Assembly (NCBI GenBank): GCA_963666945.2
Contig: CAXXRT010000052.1
Coordinates: forward strand, 1 to 25,659
From: G963666945 sp963666945
GTDB taxonomy: Bacteria; Bacteroidota; Bacteroidia; Bacteroidales; Marinifilaceae
Direction of reading: 5' to 3'
Length of the DNA stretch: 25,659 nucleotides
The notes beneath the pieces were generated by a model, which was not told the DNA's origin, did no database searches, and was given only the letters and a program-made list of their open reading frames with translations. Positions 1-8,260 of the stretch are shown in pieces (positions within the stretch are counted from its first letter, which is position 1; every line of letters starts with the position of its first letter). The translations under genes and the position numbers were made by a program.

Positions 1-525
1 AGCGGCAAGTTGACACCGAGATCGGATTATCGTGATTTCTACGAGGTGGATGAACAATATGGGAAGGATTACAGGATTTCCTGGTTTGAAACAGATGATA
101 ATAATAATTTGTTTTTATGCAAATTTCTGAATCTTGAAGCAGTAGAATCATCATCGTCTAATGGAATTTATGATGATAGCCGAGGATATATGGGAATAAA
201 TATGATACGTATTCCAGAAATGTATCTTATTGTAGCTGAAGCTTTGTTAGATAAAGATAACCAGAAAGCTCTGGAGTATTTTGATGCTGTAATAGATGCT
301 CGAGGTATGATGAGATATTCTCAAAGAGATCCGGAAACTATACTTACAAAAGAAATGATTATGCGTGAAAGACGTATAGAATTTATTGGTGAAGGACAGG
401 AATGGTTTAGGATGAAGAGAGAGAATGAAGATATAGAGTTAATTACTTCAGGACATATTGTTACAGGTTGTGATGCAATATATTCCTGGCCGTACCCCGA
501 TATTGAAGATGAAATGAACAAGTAG
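1..525 (+). CDS. RagB/SusD-family nutrient-binding outer-membrane lipoprotein, C-terminal part
   Basis: The frame is open from base 1, so the gene begins to the left of the window; the first visible residues are SGKLTPRSDY. SusD proteins are surface lipoproteins that sit as a lid over a SusC TonB-dependent channel and bind its substrate. The family signature is visible in the C-terminal third: a helix with IRIPEMYLIVAEA, a TPR-like stretch with a 'DARGM' turn, then MRERRIEFIGEGQEWFRMKR, which is the conserved 'E(R/F)..EF.GEG.RW.D.KR' block. The end, YSWPYPDIEDEMNK, matches the usual family ending with P.P..E. It is followed after 45 bases by the DUF4843 lipoprotein, so it is probably the second gene of an operon whose SusC lies off the left edge. 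The substrate cannot be told from this fragment. Confidence 0.9.
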   Translation, partial: SGKLTPRSDYRDFYEVDEQYGKDYRISWFETDDNNNLFLCKFLNLEAVESSSSNGIYDDSRGYMGINMIRIPEMYLIVAEALLDKDNQKALEYFDAVIDARGMMRYSQRDPETILTKEMIMRERRIEFIGEGQEWFRMKRENEDIELITSGHIVTGCDAIYSWPYPDIEDEMNK

Positions 526-570
526 GGATAGATAATGTTATTTTAAGTGGAAGATTTTAATTAGTATATT

Positions 571-1405
571 ATGAAAAAAATATTTATAATATTTATGGTA
601 AATCTATTGACATGGAGTATTCTTTCATGTAGTGATTCTGATTTACTATATAACACAAATCAAAAGCATACAATATATTTTGATAAAGAAAAAGGTGGCG
701 TAGAAGTAAAAAATTTAACGGATATATATAAATTTTCTTTTGCCTACTATTCTTTTTCGGATACCGTTGTAGATATTCCGGTGAAATATATGGGACTACC
801 AGCAGATCATATTCAGGAATTTAAAGTAAAAAATAGTTCCAGATACAATTGGGGTCACCGCAGTTGATGGGAGGGATGTTGAGTTTGTGGATTTGACAAT
901 TGCCCCAGGAGAAGTAGAGGGAAATCTAAAAGTAAGACTTAAGAGAAGTGGAATTTTAGCAGATACAACTTATGGGCTTTCTTTAGTTTTTGAAGAAAAT
1001 GAATTTTTTGTACCACTGAATGGAAGTCATTATAAGCTTCAGGTTTCTGACGGAGAGTTGCCAATGCCGACTTGGTGGGCTTTATATCCACCCAATAGAA
1101 TGAATAATGAATTTTTGGGTCTATATTATCCGGAAAAGTATAAAATGGTACTAGAAAAATTTAAAGCTCTTGAAAATAAGTATCCTGATTTTTATAAGTA
1201 TGCGATTGAGGAATATGGAGAATTTTTACATGAAATTCCCGAGGGATCTCCTAATAATATAAGGTGGTTTTTCAGATTTAAATATTCATATATATGGGGT
1301 AAGTATGTTTTTCAGTCTGTATATGATTATTTCTCAAACCCTGAGAATGCCTTGCCAGGAGATGATCTTTCATTAATGAAAAACCCTATTGACATTTATA
1401 AATAG
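571..1405 (+). pseudogene. DUF4843-like lipoprotein, split by one frameshift
   Basis: Two adjacent reading frames (571-867 and 842-1405) form one protein. The first has a lipoprotein signal, MKKIFIIFMV ending in a SILSC lipobox, so the product is probably anchored in the outer membrane. It then has a DUF4843-like beta region (YFDKEKGGVEVKN, then FAYYSFSD). Frame 1 carries the match up to KVKNSS and runs to a TGA at 865. From base 842 frame 2 continues as DTIGVTAVDG and then VDLTIAPGEVEG, the expected next part of the fold. Removing one C of the CC at 839-840 restores a protein of about 277 residues. DUF4843 proteins follow SusD in many Bacteroidota uptake operons, and their function is unknown. 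The stop at 1403-1405 is 7 bases before the next ATG, which supports co-transcription. The break may be a sequencing insertion rather than real decay. The family name rests on pattern and context only. Confidence 0.7.
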
Positions 1406-1412
1406 TTTTGAT

Positions 1413-2871
1413 ATGAAGAAAATAGTAAATATATTGATTGTTATTGTTCTAGTAATAACAGTTTGTTCGTGTTTTTTTGAAGATGATACACGAATAGGTA
1501 AGACTGATATTTCAAAAATAGAATTAATATCAGAGTTTGACAACCTAACATTTATGGCGATGGATATTCCTAACTTTGGGGTTATGGTCAACCAAAGTGG
1601 AGAAAATCATGAATTAAGCTATGAATGGGCTTATGCCCGAACTGAGTGATAAAAACTATGGTTATCCTGTTGATGAGAAAGTTGAGATGAAAGTTATTTC
1701 AACCGATTCTTTACTGACATATCAATTCCCATACCTGGGCAAATATCTTTTGAGGTTAATGGTAAATAATGGTGAGAATTTCCAGTATAAGTTTTTTAAT
1801 CTGACAGTATCAGCAGGATATGATGAAGGGTTAGCAATTTTAACTGAAGATGAGACAGGTAAGGCAAATCTTTCTTTTTTAAAAACATTAACAGAACAGG
1901 AGATAGCTGATGGGGTTAAACATAGCGTGAAGTCTGATTTCTTTAAAGATTTAGATATAAAAAATCCACAGGCTATTATTTCTCCTAATAATAAAGCAAT
2001 TTATATAAGTGATGATGAAGGAAGGATATTAGTATTTAATCAGCAGACTATGGCATTGGATATGATATGTCGTCCTGAACAGTTGAGCAATTCTTACATA
2101 ACTTCATTTTCGGGTTATTTTTATAGTAGTTCCTCTGATAAACTGGGTTGCTATGTTTTTACAAATGATAAAAAAGTTTATAGGTTCGATTCTAATATGG
2201 GGGAACTTTCAACCTTAACTTCCACTTCTGGAGTAATAATGCCTTATGAAGATATACAGGCAGAATTCTTGTTGAAAGCTGATTATAAATATGCCCCTTA
2301 TATAGACTATACGAATTCGGTTGTTACATGTCCATATAGTAATTTCATTTACCTAAAGGATTATTCTGAAAGTTACAAGTTGCTGGCAGTAAGCTACCCA
2401 AGATATAAGAGTTCTGGTTATTTTTACCTAATAGCGGAATTGAAAGAAGATCCCGGTAAGTATGTAGTAATAAAAGAATACTATAGGTGGGATAAAACTC
2501 AGGAATTAAACACATATAATCTACCTGATGAGCCAACTATTTCTAATAAAACAAAATTTATTAATGGAAAAACTTACAAGGATTATCTTTATTACGTTTA
2601 CAATAATAAAATATACAGGTGGGATTTTCAGTATAAAGGAATGCCTGCAGTAGGAGATTTCATGCCTTTTGATATACCATCAGAGGAACAGATATTGGAT
2701 ATATGTTTTAATTCAGACGGGAGTAAACTGTTAGTAGTAACATATAATTCTATGAGAAGTACAGAGCTAAAAGGAAGTATATATGCTTATGATCCTGACA
2801 CAACAGAAAGACTAGCTGATTTTGAAGGTGTTATTCATAAAGCCGTTGATATGATATATAAAACTCTGTAG
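1413..2871 (+). pseudogene. PKD-like family lipoprotein, split by one frameshift
   Basis: The ATG at 1413 starts a lipoprotein signal (MKKIVNILIV, lipobox VCSC). The N-terminal PKD-like/Ig-like segment has NFGVMVNQSGENHELSYEWAY, typical of the 'PKD-like family lipoprotein' encoded after DUF4843 in SusCD operons. Frame 3 stops with TGA at 1647-1649. Frame 1 takes over with ELSDKNYGYPVDEKVEMKVI and runs uninterrupted to TAG at 2869-2871. Removing one C from CCC at 1636-1638 joins the halves into about 485 residues. The remainder alternates short beta-strand motifs such as AIYISDDEGRILVFN and KVYRFDSNMGEL, which look like a propeller or repeat-like surface domain. Its likely role is an accessory surface lipoprotein of the SusCD complex; the ligand is unknown. 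If the break is real, translation would stop after 78 residues. Confidence 0.72.
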
Positions 2872-2956
2872 AAATTGATTTTATTGGAGCTGCATAATTA
2901 AATGGTAAAAAAAATGAGCAGTTTAAAGTTTACTAAATAGTTAATAGTTGTATATT

Positions 2957-4096
2957 ATGAAAAAAATAGTAGTTGTTTTTTTATTAGTTTTTTCTTTGGC
3001 AGGCTGTGTTAAAGAAAACAAGTTAGATATTACAGGTAAAGTCGATATAGAAAATGCCTATAAGGTTCAGGTTACAGATATAGACGGAAATGTATTAATT
3101 TCCGACTCTCTAAAGAATGGAAGTTTCTCTTTGGTTGTAAGAGATATAGAATATCCTAAACTGGGTTATCTAAATTTATATGTTAATAGTGGTCGAAGGC
3201 GTATAAGGTCGAAGCGATTTGTAATTGAAAATGCTGATTTTGAAGTGACCTTTAAAAATGGAAATATTGAAAAGGTAAAGGGAGGGGAACTAAATGAAGA
3301 ATTGATTAATTCGTGGGAAGAAAACCCAAGATTTCTTGGAGCAATGAAATCTTGGGATGATTTTAAGCATTCAGGTCGTTATATTTTTCAATCAAGCTAT
3401 ACTCTTCCCGAGACTAAGAAACAGTTGAAAGAGATATACAATTCATTAAGAGACTCCATTGTTAAAATACAGAAAGAGTTGTTGGAGTCAAAACTACCTA
3501 ATAGTTCTGCCGCAGCTCAATTAATAATAATACAACAATTAGGACTGAATGAGTATAACAGAGAATTTCTTGACAATATAGAAAAGGAATTAGGAAAGTC
3601 TGATGCTCTGGAAAAATTACGTAAAGAAGAGAAATATCTTCTTAAAAGATTAGAAAAGGATTCAAAGTTGGATATAGGAAAGTCTTTTATTGATTTTGAG
3701 GCAAACACAAATAAGTCAGGGAAAGTAAAGTTTTCAGATATAGTAAAAAGAAATAAATACACTTTATTAAACTTTGAGAATTGTTCATATTGGGGGAGCT
3801 GTGACCAGTACGAGACTCATAGGAACATATATAAGGAGTTTAAAGATAAGGGTTTTGAGATAGTTTCTTTTTCCATGAATGAGAACAGAAAGAATTGGAT
3901 GGAAAATATAAGGAAAGAGAATATAACATGGGTATGTTGTAGTGATCAGAAATCAGATGAATCTCCGATTGTTAAATCATACAGGGTAAGATCGCTGCCC
4001 ACTAATTTACTTATAGATAGAGACGGAAAGATTATTGCCAAAGATTTGAAGGGTAATAAATTAATTAATAAACTTAATGAACTTTTAGCAAGTTAA
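2957..4096 (+). CDS. DUF4369/TlpA-like thioredoxin-fold lipoprotein with altered CxxC
   Basis: The start is placed at the ATG at 2957, because the upstream in-frame TTG at 2948 would spoil the signal peptide. MKKIVVVFLLVFSLAGC is a clear lipoprotein signal (lipobox LAGC). Residues of about 20-110 look like the beta-rich DUF4369 domain that precedes thioredoxin domains in Bacteroidota. A charged helical linker (about 120-230) follows, then an AhpC-TSA/TlpA thioredoxin fold from about 235 to the end, with the cis-proline loop RSLPTNLLIDRDGKII near the C-terminus. The expected CGPC active site reads WGSC: Trp279 replaces the first cysteine, Cys282 remains, and another cysteine (Cys276) lies three residues before the Trp. 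A later CC pair (WVCCSDQ) is also present. The protein therefore may not be a standard disulfide reductase. It lies in the same direction as its neighbours, 85 bases after the PKD-like gene. Confidence 0.85.
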   Translation: MKKIVVVFLLVFSLAGCVKENKLDITGKVDIENAYKVQVTDIDGNVLISDSLKNGSFSLVVRDIEYPKLGYLNLYVNSGRRRIRSKRFVIENADFEVTFKNGNIEKVKGGELNEELINSWEENPRFLGAMKSWDDFKHSGRYIFQSSYTLPETKKQLKEIYNSLRDSIVKIQKELLESKLPNSSAAAQLIIIQQLGLNEYNREFLDNIEKELGKSDALEKLRKEEKYLLKRLEKDSKLDIGKSFIDFEANTNKSGKVKFSDIVKRNKYTLLNFENCSYWGSCDQYETHRNIYKEFKDKGFEIVSFSMNENRKNWMENIRKENITWVCCSDQKSDESPIVKSYRVRSLPTNLLIDRDGKIIAKDLKGNKLINKLNELLAS

Positions 4097-4128
4097 CAGA
4101 TCAAGCAAAGTGGTTGTTTATGTAATTT

Positions 4129-4157
4129 AGAGTCCCTTATGTAGGTAAGGGAACTCT
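4129..4157 (+). terminator. Hairpin after the TlpA-like gene, possible terminator or processing site
   Basis: AGAGTCCCTTA (4129-4139) pairs with TAAGGGAACTCT (4146-4157) around a six-base loop, with one bulged A in the right arm. The hairpin lies 32 bases after the tlpA-like stop and 31 bases before the phosphatase ATG. No T-run follows it, so it may be a weak terminator or an mRNA-stabilising stem between the lipoprotein genes and the enzyme genes. Confidence 0.45.
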
Positions 4158-4188
4158 TCATTGTACCCAAATTTTAATAAAATAATTA

Positions 4189-5610
4189 ATGAAAAAGCTG
4201 TTTTTAATCTTGATTGTGGTGATAGTTAATATTTTCACCACCGTTGATTCTTTTGCACAAAAATCAGACAAAGCCCCTAAATATATATTCTATCTGATTG
4301 GAGATGGGATGGGGCACAATATAATATCTATTTCAGAATATTATTTAAAAATGTGCAATAGAGCTGAAAAAATAAATTTCAAATCATTCCCCTGTTTTGG
4401 GAATGTAACTACTTTTTGTATAGGTAATTATATTACAGATTCTGCTGCTGCAGGAACAGCATTAGCATGTGGACACAAAACAAATATGGGGATGGTTGGA
4501 ATGGGGCCTAACAACGAGAAGTATGAAAGTATTGCGGTGAAGATGAAGAGATTGGGTAAGAGAGTAGGGATTCTTTCAACAACAAGTATTGATCATGCAA
4601 CACCGGCGGTTTTTTATGCACATCAGCCTTCCCGTAAGAATTATTACGAGATAGGACTTGAAGGAGCAAAGGTTGGATTTGATGTGTATGGAGCTGCAGG
4701 ATTCGTCAAGCCTAACGGAAATAATCAGGAGAATTTGTATGAGATATACAGAAATGTCGGTTATACGAGAGTAAAAGGAAAAAAGGAACTTAATAAAATT
4801 AAGGATATAAAGGGCAAAATTGTTATTACTGAAAGAGAAGGGGTAAATAATGAATCTTTTGCATGGGCATTAGAAAGGAAACCAGAGGACTTGTCTTTAA
4901 GTGATATGCTTAAAGTCACTATTCCTTATCTTGAAAAAAAAGGTGGAAATAATGGTTTTTTTATTATGGCAGAAGGTGCAAAGATTGATCATGCCTGTCA
5001 TTCTAACGATATAGCCACGGCTATAGAAGAGACAGTGGATTTTAGTGAGGCTGTAGATATTGCCTATGAGTTTTATAAAAAACATCCTGAGGAGACATTG
5101 ATAATTGTGACTTCCGACCATGAAACAGGAGGACTTGCGCTTGGAAACTGGAATATGCAGTTTAATGATAATATAAAACTTGTACAGCATCAAAAAATAT
5201 CTGGGAATAAATTAAGCCATTTACTTATTCATACTGATAAAGATGATTGGGATGAGGTCAAGGAAATACTTAAAGAGAATTTTGGATTTTGGGATGGTAT
5301 AGATATCTCAGAAAAAGAAGAAAATCAGTTGTATTGCATATTTAAAAAACATGAATTTAAACCAGATAAGAAATATAATGAGAGATCTGGTGAGTTTATT
5401 GTGTATTGTAAAAAATTAGTTAGCCAAAAAGCAGGAATTGGATGGACTACTTTTCAGCATACAGGTAGTATGGTTCCTGTTTTTTCTGTTGGTGTTGGTT
5501 CTGAAAAATTTAGAGGGGTACTTGATAACAATGATATACCGCATCTTTTAGAGAAGCTATTTATAAATGATAAAGCTTTTGATCCCGTTGTTTGTAATGT
5601 AGAACAATAA
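4189..5610 (+). CDS. Secreted alkaline phosphatase (PhoA superfamily)
   Basis: The product is a 473-residue metal-dependent phosphomonoesterase that would release phosphate in the periplasm or at the cell surface. A signal peptide (MKKLFLILIV to SFAQ, about 24 residues) is present. The alkaline phosphatase motifs appear in order: the metal-binding IGDGMG (about 37-42), the nucleophile loop YITDSAAAGTAL with Ser85, a GIL..TS..HATPA segment, AEGAKIDHACHSND (about 261-273, metal ligands), VTSDHETGG (about 308-315), and a C-terminal GWTTFQHTG with the last metal-binding histidine. All key residues are intact and the length is normal for the family. It lies between a TlpA-like lipoprotein and the metalloprotease, with only 34 bases to the next ATG, so it appears to be transcribed with the uptake operon. 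No Pho-box-like repeat was recognised upstream. Confidence 0.93.
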   Translation: MKKLFLILIVVIVNIFTTVDSFAQKSDKAPKYIFYLIGDGMGHNIISISEYYLKMCNRAEKINFKSFPCFGNVTTFCIGNYITDSAAAGTALACGHKTNMGMVGMGPNNEKYESIAVKMKRLGKRVGILSTTSIDHATPAVFYAHQPSRKNYYEIGLEGAKVGFDVYGAAGFVKPNGNNQENLYEIYRNVGYTRVKGKKELNKIKDIKGKIVITEREGVNNESFAWALERKPEDLSLSDMLKVTIPYLEKKGGNNGFFIMAEGAKIDHACHSNDIATAIEETVDFSEAVDIAYEFYKKHPEETLIIVTSDHETGGLALGNWNMQFNDNIKLVQHQKISGNKLSHLLIHTDKDDWDEVKEILKENFGFWDGIDISEKEENQLYCIFKKHEFKPDKKYNERSGEFIVYCKKLVSQKAGIGWTTFQHTGSMVPVFSVGVGSEKFRGVLDNNDIPHLLEKLFINDKAFDPVVCNVEQ

Positions 5611-5644
5611 TTAGAATTAGTTGTATAATTTAATTTTAAAAATC

Positions 5645-8218
5645 ATGAATTTAATAAAAATTGTTTTATCGGGAACTTTGTTGTTCCTATTTAGTTTGCA
5701 GGGTATTGAGGCCAATGCCCAGTTTTGGAAAAAAAAGATTAAGATTAAAGCGCCTGTCACCCAGAAAGATACCACGAAGAAGGATAAGAACAAAGTGAAT
5801 TACAAAAAGCTTCTGAAAAATGCAGAAACGAAAGATGGTATGTTTAAAGTTCACATGGTAGAAGATAAGTTTTATTTGGAGATTCCCAAAAATATTATGA
5901 ATAAAACTTATTTACTCACCTCCAGAGTGACGGCTGTTAGTAATAATTATAATACTACTTCAGGGAGGATGGTAAAGAAACCTGTTATGATAACATTTAC
6001 TTGTGATGACAAGAATGTGTATTTTCATAAAAAGAATTATCAGAAAAGATGTGAAGAGGATTCTGAATTGTTATCTTCATTAGAGCGAAACAATATAGAT
6101 CCTATATGGATTGCCAATAAGATAGAGGCTTATGGAAAGGACAGTCTAACCTGTGTTATTGAAGCCTCAAATATTTTTTGTTCCGGATTAAAGGAAATAG
6201 AACCTTTTGCTGAACAATCTGGTTTTAAAGGTCTTTTTAATGCGGTGGCTAGTGTTGATAAGAACCGTTCAAAAATATTATCATCCAAGGCTTTTGAAAA
6301 AAATATTAATGTAAAGAGCAGACTATCGTATACTGTATCTGGAAATCCTTATACTGTAGAAGTATCTCGAAATATTATAATGCTGAAAGATGAACCAATG
6401 GGGATTAGGTTGGCGGATAAAAGAATGGGGTATTTTAACCATGGATATTTATATTTTGATGAAAATATAGATGGTTCACAAAAAAAATACTTGATACACA
6501 GATGGGATATTAAGCCAAGACCAGAGGATATTGAGAAATATAAAAAAGGAGAGCTTGTAGAGCCTGAAAAACCAATTATTTGGTATGTTGATACAGACAT
6601 TCCGGAAAAATGGAGGGGATATATTAAGCAGGGTATTGAAGACTGGCAAGTTTCTTTTGAAAAAATTGGATTTAAAAATGCGATTATAGCACAGGAATAT
6701 CCTAAAGATAACCCTAATTTTGATCCTGATGATGTTACTTTTAATTGTTACAGATTTGTAACAGTAGCAATAAAGAATTCTATGGGGCCTTCATTTGTTG
6801 ACCCTCGTTCAGGGGAGATTATCGGTGCCGATGTGATGTTTTATTCTGATGTTGTCAAATTGTTGAATAACTGGCGGTTTGTTCAGACAGCTACAGTAGA
6901 TCCAGAAATAAGAAAGAAAGTATTAAGCGATGAGAAGATGGGGGAATCTTTAAGGAATGTGGCAGCACATGAAATAGGACACACGTTAGGGTTGATGCAT
7001 AATTTTGGAGCTTCTTCTTCTTATCCTGTTGATTCTCTTAGATCTCCTTTTTTTACACAGAAATATGGAACGACAGCTTCTATAATGGATTATGCAAGGT
7101 ATAATTACGTTGCTCAGCCTGGGGATCTTGAAAGAGGCGTTAAGTTGACTCCTCCTAACCTTGGAGTATATGATATATTTGCAATAAAATGGGGTTACAA
7201 ACCAATATTTAATGCAAAAACTGAGGAAGATGAGCTTAAAACTCTTAACAAATGGATTATAGAGAAAGCAGGGGATCCAATGTATGATTATGGTTCGCAA
7301 ACACTTGAAAAGTTTTGTGATCCTTCAGATCAGTCTGAAGACCTTGGGGATGATGTTGTAAAAGCTACGGATTATGGTATCAGGAATTTGAAATTGATTG
7401 TAAAGAATCTTGATAAATGGACATTAGATGAAAATGATGATTATTCGCACTATAAAGATATTTATAAGGCTACTTATAATCAGTTTGTGAGGTATATTCA
7501 ACATCTTTTACGTAATGTGTCCGGAGCACATATCGATAACATTGTTTATGGAGATAATAGAGAAGCATTTAAATTTGTTTCAAGAAAAAAGCAGAAAGAA
7601 GTTGTTAGTTTTATTTTAAAATCGATTTATGAGTTTCCTGAATGGATATCAAATAAGGATGTAGAAAAAGTTATTGTTGGAGGTAAAATTAATGCAGTAG
7701 ATTTGCAGGCCAAGGTTATGGATTGGCTTTGCGGGTCAGAAGTGATGCTAAGATTGAATGTCTTTGAGCAGCTAGAACAAGAAAAGGCTTATACCTATAG
7801 TGAGTATTCAGAAGATTTGTATGATTTTATATGGAGAAAATCTATTAAAGGATTAAATCTAACAATTAATGACAGGAATATGCAGAATATTTATGTTGAA
7901 GAATTGATGGGGGCTCTTAATGTAGATAATACATATTCAATGATATCAAATTCAGGGAATAAGAAATTCAGGGATGAATTAGATGAGATAATTGGTAAAG
8001 AGCTTGATGATTGTCCTAATGAAAATATTAACAGTATTTCTTATGGGGAATGTTCTTTGGTAAAAGTTCCTTTGCTTAAAACGCTAGGTTCTCCGGTAAA
8101 TCACAGGAAGTTAAGGAAAATTCATTCGTTGTTGGAAAGAATAAAAAGCACAGGAGATAAAGCAACAAGAGAACATTATGAAACTTTGTATTATAAAGTA
8201 GATAATTTTTTAAATTAA
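5645..8218 (+). CDS. Large secreted zinc-dependent metalloprotease (DUF5117/DUF5118, metzincin-type), copy 1
   Basis: I place the start at the ATG at 5645, giving about 857 residues and a good signal peptide ending in EANAQFW; the earlier in-frame TTG at 5621 would add a non-signal extension. The N-terminal half matches the DUF5118/DUF5117 region of Bacteroidota metalloproteases: KDGMFKVH, SRVTAVSNNYNTTSGRM and IWYVDTDIPEKWRGYIK. The catalytic site is HEIGHTLGLMH, with zinc ligands His442, His446 and His452 and general base Glu443, which is the metzincin HExxHxxGxxH pattern. A Met-turn, SIMDYARY (Met481), follows. The C-terminal region, ending HYETLYYKVDNFLN, is shared with the second copy at 20099-22673. 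No T9SS tail is seen. The gene ends the first uptake locus and probably digests extracellular or periplasmic peptides. Its natural substrate is unknown. Confidence 0.92.
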   Translation: MNLIKIVLSGTLLFLFSLQGIEANAQFWKKKIKIKAPVTQKDTTKKDKNKVNYKKLLKNAETKDGMFKVHMVEDKFYLEIPKNIMNKTYLLTSRVTAVSNNYNTTSGRMVKKPVMITFTCDDKNVYFHKKNYQKRCEEDSELLSSLERNNIDPIWIANKIEAYGKDSLTCVIEASNIFCSGLKEIEPFAEQSGFKGLFNAVASVDKNRSKILSSKAFEKNINVKSRLSYTVSGNPYTVEVSRNIIMLKDEPMGIRLADKRMGYFNHGYLYFDENIDGSQKKYLIHRWDIKPRPEDIEKYKKGELVEPEKPIIWYVDTDIPEKWRGYIKQGIEDWQVSFEKIGFKNAIIAQEYPKDNPNFDPDDVTFNCYRFVTVAIKNSMGPSFVDPRSGEIIGADVMFYSDVVKLLNNWRFVQTATVDPEIRKKVLSDEKMGESLRNVAAHEIGHTLGLMHNFGASSSYPVDSLRSPFFTQKYGTTASIMDYARYNYVAQPGDLERGVKLTPPNLGVYDIFAIKWGYKPIFNAKTEEDELKTLNKWIIEKAGDPMYDYGSQTLEKFCDPSDQSEDLGDDVVKATDYGIRNLKLIVKNLDKWTLDENDDYSHYKDIYKATYNQFVRYIQHLLRNVSGAHIDNIVYGDNREAFKFVSRKKQKEVVSFILKSIYEFPEWISNKDVEKVIVGGKINAVDLQAKVMDWLCGSEVMLRLNVFEQLEQEKAYTYSEYSEDLYDFIWRKSIKGLNLTINDRNMQNIYVEELMGALNVDNTYSMISNSGNKKFRDELDEIIGKELDDCPNENINSISYGECSLVKVPLLKTLGSPVNHRKLRKIHSLLERIKSTGDKATREHYETLYYKVDNFLN

Positions 8219-8230
8219 ATAATATTTTTA

Positions 8231-8260
8231 GGATGCTTGTATTTTCGAGCATCCTTTTTT
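8231..8260 (+). terminator. Rho-independent terminator of the first uptake operon
   Basis: GGATGCT (8231-8237) pairs with AGCATCC (8248-8254) around a ten-base loop, followed directly by six T (8255-8260). It begins 12 bases after the metalloprotease stop. Its T-run overlaps the stop codon of the convergent helicase gene, so the two transcription units meet with almost no spacer. Confidence 0.85.
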
